Source of the DNA: Endosaccharibacter trunci
Lineage (GTDB): Bacteria > Pseudomonadota > Alphaproteobacteria > Acetobacterales > Acetobacteraceae
Assembly (NCBI GenBank): GCA_024515975.1
Contig: JAMSKV010000004.1
Location: 186,001-250,000, forward strand
DNA length: 64,000 bases
Reading direction: 5' to 3'
Positions within the stretch are counted from its first letter, which is position 1, and the number at the start of each line of letters is the position of its first letter. Under the pieces are notes generated by a model. The model saw only the letters and a program-made list of their open reading frames with translations, made no database searches and was not told where the DNA came from. The position numbers and the translations under genes were made by a program. Shown here in pieces: positions 47,401 through 55,652 of this stretch.

Positions 47401-47968
47401 CGGCTACTGGAAGGCGGCCGGGCATGGCAACGAGCTGATCCTGTTCGAGCCGGATGGCGTCACCGAGGCCGCCCGCTTCGCCCTGCCCCGGCAACCACGC
47501 GAGGACGGCGCCTGCATCGCCGATTTCGTGCGCGATATCGAGGACGGGCCGGAGCGGCGCGACGTGGTCGGGCTGCAGGTGGTCACGGTCGGGCAGAAGG
47601 CGTCCGATGTGGCCCGGACCTGGTTCGAGAACAACCGCTACCAGGACTATCTCTATCTGCACGGGCTCTCGGTGGAGATGGCCGAGGCCATGGCCGAATA
47701 CGCGCACAAGCGCATGCGCGCCGAGCTCGGCTTCGCCGGCGAGGACGATCGCGACATGGAGCGCATGCTGGGCCAGGGCTATCGCGGCTCGCGCTACTCG
47801 TTCGGCTACCCGGCCTGCCCCAGGCTGGAAGACCAGGAGCCGCTGCTGCGCCTGCTCGGCGCGGAGCGGATCGGCGTCTCGATGTCGGACGGTTTCCAGC
47901 TCCATCCCGAGCAATCGACCAGCGCGCTGGTGATCTTCAACCCGCAGGCGAAATACTTCTCGGTCTGA
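44468..47968 (+). CDS. metH: Cobalamin-dependent methionine synthase
   Basis: MetH makes methionine from homocysteine and 5-methyl-THF. The 1166-residue chain has the four expected modules in order. The homocysteine domain (1-330) has zinc cysteines in GLNCATG and GGCCGTS. The pterin domain (about 345-630) includes NAGC-type strands such as ISFGLNPAARAVLNSV. The cobalamin domain (about 640-880) contains DVHDIGKNLVDIIL, where the histidine is the cobalt ligand. The reactivation domain binds SAM (RYSFGYPACPRLEDQ). An ATG four codons earlier at 44456 is possible. The start is divergent from the small Cys-rich gene. No cobalamin riboswitch is seen upstream. Confidence 0.96.
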   Translation: MTTRPHLLDALRDQVLLCDGGMGSRVQMLDLEVERDYWGQENCTEVLNLSRPELVREIHRGYFEAGADMVETNSFGGSTITLAEFGLQDRTHEINRVAAELAREAAESFSDGRHRYVVGSIGPGTKLPTLGNVAYDPLESALADQCAGLIDGGVDALLIETCQDTLQIKAAVNGAKRARAAAGTDTPIFVQVTVETTGTLLVGPDIAAAATVIHALDVPLIGLNCATGPQEMAEHVRWLAANWPRLLSVQPNAGLPELVDGKTHYPLGADEMATWMERFIVEDGLNLIGGCCGTSTPHIQALDDMLRKRAGAVRRPAPVARKPVWIPAVASLYGQTPLRQENSYFSIGERCNANGSKKWRELQEAGDWDGCVAVGREQAAEGSNALDVCTAFVGRNEVAEMDEVVRRFTASVNAPLVIDSTETPVIESALKLHGGKPIINSINFEDGEGHAEDRMVLARKFGAAVIALTIDEVGMAKTAEDKLRVAERLVAFACDKHGLPQSDLMIDPLTFTIATGNEDDRKLGLWTLDGIRMIRERFPDIQIILGLSNISFGLNPAARAVLNSVFLDQAVKAGMTGAIVHVSKIRPLHLIAPEEVQVADDLIHDRRRDGYDPLKRLLELFADRKAADVVKKKRAETAPERLKDRIVDGDRKGLEADLDEARVTMAPLDIINTVLLDGMKVVGELFGAGKMQLPFVLQSAETMKAAVAYLEPFMERVEGQARGSIVLATVKGDVHDIGKNLVDIILTNNGYKVWNLGIKVPLADMIAAAQAHNADAIGMSGLLVKSTVVMRENLEEMARQGLTLPVLLGGAALTRNYVEEDCVAAYGGGRVAYARDAFDGLGLMDKVTSGEIDTYLGAIQTRRAGKAKARVRTPEIAETRGFATADVPAAQARRRRLNEGLEVPTPPFWGARITEAQPGAVIPFLNERSLYQFQWGFRKQGRSLEEFLAWSRQELRPVLKRMLDLCAADDILRPQAITGYWKAAGHGNELILFEPDGVTEAARFALPRQPREDGACIADFVRDIEDGPERRDVVGLQVVTVGQKASDVARTWFENNRYQDYLYLHGLSVEMAEAMAEYAHKRMRAELGFAGEDDRDMERMLGQGYRGSRYSFGYPACPRLEDQEPLLRLLGAERIGVSMSDGFQLHPEQSTSALVIFNPQAKYFSV

Positions 47969-48030
47969 CACCCCACGGCTGCGCGCGACCGCTCCGGCGA
48001 TCCGCGCCGGACCGGGGATTCTTCAGCGCT

Positions 48031-48071
48031 CGTTAGTTTCGGTTGCGTAACTCTGTAATGCTCTCTAACGT
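48031..48071. promoter_or_regulatory. AT-rich promoter region with inverted repeat before the Hint gene
   Basis: CGTTAG at 48031-48036 and CTAACG at 48065-48070 are perfect inverted arms 28 bases apart. Between them, TTGCGT at 48043-48048 and TAACGT at 48066-48071 have the 17-base spacing of a sigma-70 promoter. The stretch is much AT-richer than its surroundings. A regulated promoter is possible. Confidence 0.35.
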
Positions 48072-48125
48072 TTGGTTAGTGGGTCCGTGCTTCGGGGTGA
48101 CCCGCACTGCCGGGAACACACGGGC

Positions 48126-49820
48126 ATGGCCACCGACCAGGATTTCACCTCCACCACCGTGGAGTTCCTCTACGCGAACGCGGGCGTCTACACGAACGTC
48201 ACGACCGTCGCGAAAATGGCGGCCTTCGGAACGTCCGGTGCCATCGTCTCGGTCACCATCAACGCGCCCAGCGTGTTTCCCGGCCCGGCGATCGATGCCG
48301 GCGCCTATTCCTACATGACGATCCTGAGCAAGGCGGGCAGCTATCAGGGCCAGCCCACTACGACCGATTTCTATCTCGGCTACAGCTCGACCTCGGCCTC
48401 GAGCGGCAACAAGATCAACAACGCCAGCAACACCACCCTGACCACCACCTCCAGCGGCGCGACCTACAACAATCCCATCGAGGGCTACGGCGCGATGGAG
48501 CTTTCCGCCGCCGCCTTCGCGCAGGCCCGCAGCATCAACTTCAAGGGCATCGACAACACCCTGGTGCTGAATGTCGGCACCCAGGTCTCCACCCTGGCCC
48601 TGAACGGTTTCGCCGCCGCCGGAGACCAGGTGGTGTTCGAAGGCGTCGGCGCGATCAGCCCGCATCTGCTGTCCTATGCCTTCAACGCGACAACCAGCAC
48701 CGGCACGCTCACCTTCTCCAACGGGGCGGCCGACACGACGGTGACGCTTTCGGGCCTCAGCGCCAGCACCGCCATCGGCAATTTCAGCCTCGCCAACGCC
48801 GCCGTCGCCGAAGGCGGCAACACGCAGAGCTTCATCGGCAGCCTCGTGCTCTCCTACGTGCCCTGCTTCCTGCGCGGCACCATGATCGATACGCCGTTCG
48901 GCGAGCGGGCGGTGGAAGATCTGCGGGAAGGCGATCTGGTCACCGCCCTCGTGCAGGGCGTGCCGGTGCCGCGCCCGGTGCGCTGGGCCGGTCGCGGCAG
49001 CATGGACGCCGCGCATCACGCCTTTCGCGACGCGGCCTTTCCCATCCGCATCCGGCGCGACGCTTTCGCCGACAACGTGCCGCATCGCGACCTGCTGGTG
49101 ACGCCCGAACATTGCCTGCTCACCGAGGCCGGTCTGGTGCCCGCACGCATGCTGGTCAACGGCGCGTCGATTCTGATCGACCGCAATGTCATCCGCTACG
49201 ACTATTTCCATGTCGAACTGGCGGAACACGCGATCATCCTGTCGGAAGGCCTGCCCAGCGAAAGCTATCTGGACGGCGAGAACCGCCTCCATCTGGACCG
49301 GGTCGCCGCAGGTACCCGGCCGGGCGTGCCGGCGGCGCCGCTGGCGGTCTCCCGCAATCTGGTCGAACCGGTCTGGAACGCGTTGCGCCAGCGCGCGGCG
49401 GCGCTCGGCATCACCGCCATCGCCGCCCCGGCGACGGCGTTGACAAACGATCCCGCCCTTCGCCTGCTGCTGGACGACGGCAGCGAGATCGCCGCCTGCC
49501 GCCGCGATGCGCAGCGCCACATGTTCCAGATCCCCCGCGGCGCCCAGCCGGTCCGGCTGCATTCGCGCGCGTCGGTGCCGTCCGAGGTGATCGGCCCGTT
49601 CGTGGACGATCGCCGCCTGCTCGGCGTGGCGGTGAACGGCATGGTGCTGTGGACCGGCCTCGATCCGGCCGAGCTGGAGCCGGGCGGCGAGGGCTGGCAC
49701 GGCCAGGAGGCCGCCGCACGCTGGACCGACGGCAACGCGGCGCTCGACCTGCTGCCGGCGAACGAGGACCGGTTCCTCGATATCCATGTTGCGGGAACCA
49801 TGCCCTATACCCTGGCCTGA
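48126..49820 (+). CDS. Hint-domain surface-type protein
   Basis: The 564-residue product starts at ATG 48126 and opens with about 240 residues rich in Thr, Ser, Ala and Gly with beta-strand patterns (TLVLNVGTQVSTLALNGF). A Hint (hedgehog/intein) domain follows. It starts at Cys247 in VPCFLRGTMIDTPFG, continues with VEDLREGDLV, and has the TPEHCLLTEAG block. Hint domains can cleave the chain in front of their first cysteine. Proteins of this type are frequent in Acetobacteraceae and are thought to be secreted or adhesin-like. No signal peptide is visible, so a type I route is possible. The last 150 residues form another domain with no clear match. Confidence 0.82.
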   Translation: MATDQDFTSTTVEFLYANAGVYTNVTTVAKMAAFGTSGAIVSVTINAPSVFPGPAIDAGAYSYMTILSKAGSYQGQPTTTDFYLGYSSTSASSGNKINNASNTTLTTTSSGATYNNPIEGYGAMELSAAAFAQARSINFKGIDNTLVLNVGTQVSTLALNGFAAAGDQVVFEGVGAISPHLLSYAFNATTSTGTLTFSNGAADTTVTLSGLSASTAIGNFSLANAAVAEGGNTQSFIGSLVLSYVPCFLRGTMIDTPFGERAVEDLREGDLVTALVQGVPVPRPVRWAGRGSMDAAHHAFRDAAFPIRIRRDAFADNVPHRDLLVTPEHCLLTEAGLVPARMLVNGASILIDRNVIRYDYFHVELAEHAIILSEGLPSESYLDGENRLHLDRVAAGTRPGVPAAPLAVSRNLVEPVWNALRQRAAALGITAIAAPATALTNDPALRLLLDDGSEIAACRRDAQRHMFQIPRGAQPVRLHSRASVPSEVIGPFVDDRRLLGVAVNGMVLWTGLDPAELEPGGEGWHGQEAAARWTDGNAALDLLPANEDRFLDIHVAGTMPYTLA

Positions 49821-49985
49821 GCGTCCGCTCCGGACGCGATCGGGCGCGGGCATCATGTCGCAACACAATCCTCGCCGGATCGCCGCCTGGCGTCTATGAG
49901 GTGGGACACCGTTGCGGATGATACGGACCACCATGCCCTCATGCCTGTCGCGGCCCCTTCGACGCGCCCTCGCCGGAACGGCCCC

Positions 49986-50375
49986 ATGACGATTCGGGCC
50001 GGGACCGTGCAGCCGGTGCTGCGCACCCTGTGGCGGCGATCCGTGTCCGGGACGGAAGCCCCGCCCATAGGTCCGGGTGAGGACAGTCCCGAAACGCTTC
50101 CCGTTCTCAGCCGGTCGTTCGGGGAAACGGCGATGGCGTGCGTATCGGCCAGCATACGCGCCGATCGCGACGCGCTGGTCGGCAAGAGCGCCGATCTGTT
50201 CGAGCATCTGTTCGAGATCTGGGCCGCGTTCGGGCTCGATCCGCGCGAGGTCTGGGTCGAGCTGCACAAGCGCGAACAGCTCGGCACGCTGCTCATGCAG
50301 CTCAACCTGGCCCAGAACCAGCTGCCCCGGCGCGTGCTCAAGCCGTGGCGGGTGGACAGCACCAAGCTGCCCTGA
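49986..50375 (+). CDS. Degenerate HisE-like (phosphoribosyl-ATP diphosphatase-like) protein
   Basis: The 129-residue product resembles HisE over its length: PVLSRSFGETAMACVSASI matches the first helices, and SADLFEHLFEIWAAFGLDPREVW the last ones. The metal-binding acidic residues of HisE are mostly lost. The E-E-x-x-E motif has become E-T-A-M-A, and the glutamate of E-x-x-D has become lysine. It is therefore probably not a functioning pyrophosphatase. Several starts are possible; ATG 49986 fits the HisE N-terminus. It lies upstream of cvpA and purF, not in a histidine operon. Confidence 0.7.
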   Translation: MTIRAGTVQPVLRTLWRRSVSGTEAPPIGPGEDSPETLPVLSRSFGETAMACVSASIRADRDALVGKSADLFEHLFEIWAAFGLDPREVWVELHKREQLGTLLMQLNLAQNQLPRRVLKPWRVDSTKLP

Positions 50376-50517
50376 GACACCGCCAGGACCAACCGCCGGA
50401 CGCGCGGCAGGATTGTTTCACACTGTTTGGGCTGGCGTTGCGAAGGAAGGGAGACGATATAGCGCCCATCGTGACGCCCCATCCTCGCTCCCATCGTCGC
50501 CCGCACGGGTCCGCCCG

Positions 50518-51060
50518 ATGAACTGGGTCGATATCGCCGTGCTGATCCTGCTGGCGCTTTCGGCCCTGCTGGGGCTGGCGCGCGGGTTCATCCGCGAGGC
50601 CCTCGGCCTCGCCGCCTGGGTCGGTGCCGCCCTGCTTGCCGCGCGACTCGGCCCGGAAGCATTGCCGTTCGCCAGCCGGATGATTCCCGACCCCAGCATC
50701 GCCGGCCCGGTCGCCTTTCTGGTGGTGTTCGCCGTGCTGCTGGTGGTGTTCCTGCTGGTGGCCGCGGCCCTCGGCAGCCTCGCGCGCGGCTCGGTTCTGG
50801 GCGGGATCGACCGCTTGTTCGGCTTTCTGTTCGGCCTGCTGCGCGGCTTCGCGGTCCTGGTGATCGCCGCCATGCTGGCGGTCTCCGTCTGGCCGGTATC
50901 GGAATGGCCGACCGCCGTGGCGCAAAGCCGGTTCCTGCCGCCGGTCCGGGCCTCCGCCGCGCACGTCTCGGCGCTGCTTCCCGATCGCTACCGCCCGGAG
51001 GCCGCGCTGTCCGGACCGGACGATTTCCTTTCCCCTCCGCGGACGGACCGCACCCCATGA
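50518..51060 (+). CDS. cvpA: CvpA family membrane protein
   Basis: The 180-residue product is a CvpA homologue with four hydrophobic helices. It begins MNWVDIAVLILLALSALLG and has LARGFIREALGLAAWVGAA, both typical. The segment GIDRLFGFLFGLLRGFAVL matches the fourth helix region. CvpA has been linked to colicin V export and envelope stress tolerance in enterics; its molecular role is unsettled. It precedes purF by 67 bases, the same order as in many proteobacteria. Confidence 0.9.
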   Translation: MNWVDIAVLILLALSALLGLARGFIREALGLAAWVGAALLAARLGPEALPFASRMIPDPSIAGPVAFLVVFAVLLVVFLLVAAALGSLARGSVLGGIDRLFGFLFGLLRGFAVLVIAAMLAVSVWPVSEWPTAVAQSRFLPPVRASAAHVSALLPDRYRPEAALSGPDDFLSPPRTDRTP

Positions 51061-51127
51061 TCGCCCCGCCGCGCCACGTCCCGGCCCGTCCCGACGCGCA
51101 CGCCCCCCGAAACAGGAGTTTCCCCCG

Positions 51128-52645
51128 ATGACCGACCTGTCCGGCGCGCCGCTCGGCCCCCATGACGATGACAAGCCGCACGAGGAATGCGGCGTCTTCG
51201 GCATCTGGAACGCACAGGATGCCGGCGCCATGACCGCGCTCGGCCTGCACGCGCTCCAGCATCGCGGCCAGGAAGCCACCGGCATCGTCTCGTTCTCCGA
51301 AACCGGGCCCGAAGCCCGTTTCCACACCCATAAGGGCCTCGGCCTCGTCGGCGACGTGTTCGGCGACGCACGCATCATGGCCAGCCTGCCGGGCACGGCG
51401 GCGGTGGGACACAACCGCTACGCCACCACAGGCGCCACCCTGATCCGCAACGTCCAGCCGCTCTACGCCGAATTCGAGTTCGGCGGCCTCGCGGTCGGCC
51501 ATAACGGCAACCTCACCAACGCCACCAACCTGCGCCGTGCGCTGGTGCGACGCGGCTGCATCTTCCAGAGCACGACGGACAGCGAGGTGTTCATCCACCT
51601 CATCGCCATCTCGCTCTACACCAACGTGGTGGACCGGCTGATCGACGCGGTGAAGCAGGTGATCGGCGCCTATTCGCTGGTCGTGCTCAGCCGCGAATCG
51701 CTGATCGGCGTGCGCGACCCGCTTGGCGTGCGCCCGCTGATTCTCGGACGCATTCCCCATCCGGACGGCCAGGTCGGCCCCAACAACAGCAAGGAAGCCT
51801 GGGTGCTGGCGTCCGAGACCTGCGCGCTCGACATCGTCGGCGCGGAGTTCGTGCGCGATGTCGAGCCGGGCGAGATCGTCATCGTCGACAATGACGGCGT
51901 GCGCTCCATCAAGCCGTTCGGCGACCGGCGCGGCCGGTTCTGCGTGTTCGAATACATCTATTTCGCCCGTCCGGACTCGGTGCTGGACGGCTACGGCGTC
52001 TACGAGGCCCGCAAGCGCATCGGCGCCGAGCTGGCGCGCGAGAACCCGATCGAGGCGGACGTGATCGTGCCGGTGCCCGATTCCGGCGTGCCCTCGGCGA
52101 TGGGCTACGCCAACGAAAGCGGCATTCCGTTCGAGCTCGGCATCATCCGCAACCACTATGTCGGCCGCACCTTCATCGAACCCACCGATCAGATCCGTCA
52201 TCTGGGCGTGAAGCTGAAGCATTCCGCCAACAAGGCGATGATCGAGGGCAAGCGGGTGATCCTGGTGGACGACTCGATCGTCCGTGGCACCACGTCCCGC
52301 AAGATCGTCGAAATGGTCCGCGCCGCCGGCGCCAGGGAGGTGCACATGCGCATCTCCTCGCCGCCGACCACCCATTCCTGCTTCTACGGCATCGACACGC
52401 CGGAGCGCGGCAAGCTGCTCGCCGCCAATCACGACACGGAGGAGATGGCCCGGCTGATCGGCGCCGACAGCCTCGCCTTCATCTCCCTGGACGGGCTGTA
52501 TCGCGCGCTTGGCCATAAGGAAGGGCGCGATGCCGGCAAGCCGTTCTATTGCGACGCCTGCTTCACCGGCGACTACCCGATCAGCCTGGTCGATCTGGAC
52601 GAGGACAGCCGCGCCCGCCCCGATCTGCTGACCGGGGCACATTGA
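51128..52645 (+). CDS. purF: Amidophosphoribosyltransferase PurF
   Basis: PurF makes phosphoribosylamine from PRPP and glutamine, the first committed step of purine synthesis. The 505-residue product has the N-terminal glutaminase with the nucleophile Cys21 after a short propeptide (HEECGVFGIW). It also has RYATTGAT and GHNGNLTN. The PRPP-binding loop is VILVDDSIVRGTTSRKIV. The ribosome site AGGAG precedes ATG 51128. Its stop overlaps the TTG start of the following SDR gene. Confidence 0.96.
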   Translation: MTDLSGAPLGPHDDDKPHEECGVFGIWNAQDAGAMTALGLHALQHRGQEATGIVSFSETGPEARFHTHKGLGLVGDVFGDARIMASLPGTAAVGHNRYATTGATLIRNVQPLYAEFEFGGLAVGHNGNLTNATNLRRALVRRGCIFQSTTDSEVFIHLIAISLYTNVVDRLIDAVKQVIGAYSLVVLSRESLIGVRDPLGVRPLILGRIPHPDGQVGPNNSKEAWVLASETCALDIVGAEFVRDVEPGEIVIVDNDGVRSIKPFGDRRGRFCVFEYIYFARPDSVLDGYGVYEARKRIGAELARENPIEADVIVPVPDSGVPSAMGYANESGIPFELGIIRNHYVGRTFIEPTDQIRHLGVKLKHSANKAMIEGKRVILVDDSIVRGTTSRKIVEMVRAAGAREVHMRISSPPTTHSCFYGIDTPERGKLLAANHDTEEMARLIGADSLAFISLDGLYRALGHKEGRDAGKPFYCDACFTGDYPISLVDLDEDSRARPDLLTGAH

Positions 52646-53307
52646 ACGCAAACGACGCAAGCCCGCCCGTCGCCCTCGTCACCGGGGCGAGCCGCGGCAT
52701 CGGTCGCGCCACCGCCGTGGCCCTGGCCCGACGCGGCGTGCGCTGCGTGCTGCTGGCGCGCACGGTGGGCGGACTGGAGCAAACCGACGACCTCGCCCGG
52801 GCGGCGGGGGGCGCTCCCGCCACCCTCCTGCCGATGGATCTTGCCGAAGGCGACGCCATCGACGCGATCGGCCCGACCCTGGCGCAGCGTTTCGCCCGGC
52901 TCGACCTTCTGGTGCATGCGGCAGCCCATCCGCCGCCTCTGACCCCGGTGGCGCATCTCGCCGCTGGCGACTGGGACCGCGCCTTGGCCGTCAACCTCTC
53001 CGCCGGCTGGCGCCTGCTGCGCACCCTCACCCCGCTTCTGCTCCGCGCGCCCGATCCGCGCGCGGTGATCCTGACCGGCCCCATCGCGCCGGAACCGTTC
53101 TGGGGCCCGCTCGCCGCCACCCGCGCGGCGCTGGCCGCGATGGCCGCAAGCTGGGCCGCCGAGAATCCCGCCATCCGCCTGCATCTGTTCGATCCCGGCC
53201 CGACCGCCACACGCTTCCGCGCCAGCTTCTTTCCGGGTGAGGACAGGAGCCCGCTGGCTGCGCCGGACACCATCGGAGAGCGGATTGCGGCTCTTTGCCG
53301 GGACTGA
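52642..53307 (+). CDS. SDR-fold protein without the usual catalytic triad
   Basis: The 221-residue product starts at TTG 52642, overlapping the purF stop by four bases. It has the SDR nucleotide-binding signature VALVTGASRGIGRATAVAL and the LVHAAAHPP strand. In the catalytic part, where active SDRs have Ser, Tyr and Lys (Y-x3-K), this protein reads VILTGPIAP and PLAATRAALAAM. Tyr is replaced by Leu and Lys by Arg. It is therefore likely inactive as a classical oxidoreductase, although it may still bind NAD(P). Coupling to purF suggests expression with purine synthesis, with no clear reason known. Confidence 0.78.
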   Translation: MNANDASPPVALVTGASRGIGRATAVALARRGVRCVLLARTVGGLEQTDDLARAAGGAPATLLPMDLAEGDAIDAIGPTLAQRFARLDLLVHAAAHPPPLTPVAHLAAGDWDRALAVNLSAGWRLLRTLTPLLLRAPDPRAVILTGPIAPEPFWGPLAATRAALAAMAASWAAENPAIRLHLFDPGPTATRFRASFFPGEDRSPLAAPDTIGERIAALCRD

Positions 53308-53329
53308 CGGGATGATGCGGTCTGCGGGG

Positions 53330-53475
53330 ACGAAGAGGAAAAGAATCTTCTTTTTCTGAAGAAAAAGAAGCAAAAAGACTTTTGTCCGTGGATTCGGAGG
53401 ACTGACGAAGCTCCGAGCCCAAACGGACAAAAGTTCTTTGGTTCTTTCTTCCAAGAAAGAACATCCTTCCAGGCT
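53330..53475 (-). repeat. Bipartite AT-rich hairpin repeat, copy 2
   Basis: Read on the minus strand, this 146-base stretch has the same parts as copy 1: AAGGATGTTCTTTCTTGG with its inverted partner, then CCAAAGAACTTTTGTCCG. Its inverted arm CGGACAAAAG and a second hairpin, CTTTTTCTTCAGAAAAAG, follow. The central 40 bases, including CTCGGAGCTTCGTCAG, can also pair internally. It fills the gap between two SDR genes and is far poorer in GC than the neighbouring genes. Confidence 0.82.
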
Positions 53476-53539
53476 TGGCTCGCGGAACCGAACCGCGGCT
53501 CATTCGCTCCTTCTCTTGCATCCGAGAAAGAACGGTTCC

Positions 53540-54313
53540 ATGCGCAACACCGGCAACACCATACTGATCACGGGCGGCGGCTCCGGCATCGGCGAGGCGC
53601 TCGCACGCAGGCTGCACGATGCGGGCAATACCGTGATCATCTCCGGCCGGCGGCACGACGCGCTGGAGCGGGCGATCGCCGGGCGCGCCCAGATGCACGC
53701 CGTCACGGTGGACATGGACGACCCCGCCTCCATCGCCGCCATGGTCGAGCGCGTGCTGACCGATCACCCGACGCTGAACGTGCTGGTGAACAATGCCGGC
53801 ATCATGCGGTTCGAGACCCTGGACCGGAAACGCGATCTCGCCGACGCCGAAGCCACCATTTCCACCAACCTGCTCGGGCCGATCCGGCTCATCGACGCTC
53901 TGGTCGAGCATCTCTCCGCCCAGCCCGAGAGCGCGATCGTCAACGTCACGTCCGGCCTGGCCTTCGTGCCGCTCACCGCCACGGCCACCTATTCCGCCAC
54001 CAAGGCCGCGATCCATTCCTATACCGAGAGCCTCCGCGCGGAGCTGAAGGGCCGCGTGGAGGTGATCGAACTCGCCCCGCCCGGCGTGCAGACCGACCTC
54101 ACTCCCGGCCAGTCCACCCGCCCCGGCTATATGCCGCTCGACGCCTTCGCCGACGAGATCATGCAGATCTGGAGCACCACCCCGACTCCGCCCGAACTGC
54201 TGGTGCAGAACGTCCGTTTCCTACGCGACGCCGAACGCGAGAACCGCTTCGCCGAGACGCTGGTGACGCTGAACGAGCGCGCCAAAGCGGCGCGGGAGGC
54301 CGGCCGCAGCTGA
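53540..54313 (+). CDS. Short-chain dehydrogenase/reductase, DltE-like
   Basis: The 257-residue enzyme has a complete SDR core: ILITGGGSGIGEALARRL for NAD(P) binding, VLVNNAGIM, and the active-site VNVTSGLAFVP with YSATKAAIHSY (Tyr and Lys four apart). The PPGVQTDLTPGQ segment matches the DltE subgroup. The start is ATG 53540, just beyond the bipartite repeat; longer in-frame starts would read through the repeat. The substrate is unknown. Confidence 0.9.
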   Translation: MRNTGNTILITGGGSGIGEALARRLHDAGNTVIISGRRHDALERAIAGRAQMHAVTVDMDDPASIAAMVERVLTDHPTLNVLVNNAGIMRFETLDRKRDLADAEATISTNLLGPIRLIDALVEHLSAQPESAIVNVTSGLAFVPLTATATYSATKAAIHSYTESLRAELKGRVEVIELAPPGVQTDLTPGQSTRPGYMPLDAFADEIMQIWSTTPTPPELLVQNVRFLRDAERENRFAETLVTLNERAKAAREAGRS

Positions 54314-54318
54314 GGCGT

Positions 54319-54672
54319 TTGTCTGCCGTTGCGAAACGGGCCGGTGTCGCCGGCCTGATCGTCCTGCTCTGCGCGGCGAAGCCGGTTCCGCCACATGATC
54401 CGGACGGCGCATCGATCGACCGCGTGTCCGCAGCCCTGCTGCGCCACCAGCTGCTGCACAGCGCATGCTGCGTTCCGTTCATTGTCGATCATGACAGCGA
54501 ACCCGGCCCAGACGACGTCGACCTTCGCGAACGCCATGATGCGCAATGCGTCGGCAATCCGGATATTGCGCCCCGGACGGTCTCCGTTCCGATCGATCGC
54601 AAGACCGGACGCATGACCACGGATGCCCGGTTCCAGGATCGGATCGACGGCACCGTGTCCCCGCTCGACTGA
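54319..54672 (+). CDS. Small secreted-type hypothetical protein, 117 residues
   Basis: A frame beginning at TTG 54319, five bases after the SDR stop, gives MSAVAKRAGVAGLIVLLCAA, which resembles a signal sequence ending at a possible lipobox LLCA. The rest is polar, with paired cysteines in LHSACCVPF and a C-terminal VSVPIDRKTGRMTTDARF. The start codon is unusual and the ribosome site is close (GAGG three bases away), so the exact start is doubtful. No family is recognised. Confidence 0.5.
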   Translation: MSAVAKRAGVAGLIVLLCAAKPVPPHDPDGASIDRVSAALLRHQLLHSACCVPFIVDHDSEPGPDDVDLRERHDAQCVGNPDIAPRTVSVPIDRKTGRMTTDARFQDRIDGTVSPLD

Positions 54673-54737
54673 ACGTTTCCGCTTGTGGCGTCCCGACCGA
54701 CCCCGCCATGCTGCATGCGGATCGGGAGTTTCGCACC

Positions 54738-55628
54738 ATGCGGAACAGGACAATCTCAGCCATTCTCTCGCTGGCCGCCTTGTTCGGCCCCTGGCTACTG
54801 CATCCTGCGTTGCGGCATCGGCACGCGACCGCGTCGGCCATCGCGACGGCGGTCCTGCTCTTGCTCTCCTGGCGGCTGAAGCGCCCGTTCCGGGCAAGGC
54901 ATCTGGCGCAGCCTCTGCTTCTGGCCGCCACCTCTCCCCTCGCACTGGTGCAGGCCAGTGGTCTCCCGTCGCGCATCCCCCTTGTCGTCGCCACAATTGT
55001 GCTGCTGGCAGGGGCTCTTTCCTGGCGCCTTCTCGACGGTATCCGGACGGCCCGGGCAGGCGAGTGCGGTCTTTCCGCGCTGATGGCCCGCGCCTTCCCG
55101 GATCTCGCGCCGATCGCCGCGGCGGAGCTTCGCCTGTTCTGGTTCGGCCTGTTCCGCTGGCGCCGGACGGCATCCGACCTGCCGCTCGGCGCGGAGCCGT
55201 TTTCGGCTACCGCCACCGGCACGGAGGTGGCGATGTGCTGGCTGACGGCGGCCGGCTTCCTGGTGGAGAGGCCGCTGCTGCATATCCTGCTGGCCCATCT
55301 CTGCGGCCCTGCCGTCGCCTGGATCTGCACCGGCCTGCACGCGATCCTCGCCATCTATCTCGCCGGCTATGCGAAATCGCTTCTGTTTCGCCCCACCCTG
55401 CTGTTCCCCGACCGGCTGGAGATCAGGCTCGGCGTGGTCGCGCGCCGCATCGTGCCGCGCGCCCTGATCGAGAGCGTTCTGCCCCATGACGGAAAAAGGC
55501 CGCGGAGCCCGGACGAGCAGCGCCTGTATGGTCTGGACCGGCCGAATCTCCGCCTGGGCCTCGCGGGAGGCGGGCTGCTGCTGCGCGTGGACGATCCGGC
55601 GCGGCTGATGCGGGCCCTGCGGGCCTGA
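54738..55628 (+). CDS. Polytopic membrane protein of unknown function, 296 residues
   Basis: The product begins MRNRTISAILSLAALFGPW and has about five hydrophobic helices, three in the first 110 residues and two near 180-225. The last 70 residues are hydrophilic, with LEIRLGVVARRIVPRALIES and RLYGLDRPNLRL, which look like a cytoplasmic beta-rich tail. A GGGAG site lies nine bases before ATG 54738; ATG 54708 is an alternative. I do not recognise a family. It stands between a small secreted-type protein and the sulfate transporter. Confidence 0.65.
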   Translation: MRNRTISAILSLAALFGPWLLHPALRHRHATASAIATAVLLLLSWRLKRPFRARHLAQPLLLAATSPLALVQASGLPSRIPLVVATIVLLAGALSWRLLDGIRTARAGECGLSALMARAFPDLAPIAAAELRLFWFGLFRWRRTASDLPLGAEPFSATATGTEVAMCWLTAAGFLVERPLLHILLAHLCGPAVAWICTGLHAILAIYLAGYAKSLLFRPTLLFPDRLEIRLGVVARRIVPRALIESVLPHDGKRPRSPDEQRLYGLDRPNLRLGLAGGGLLLRVDDPARLMRALRA

Positions 55629-55652
55629 GCACGCGAAGGTCGATTCCACTCT

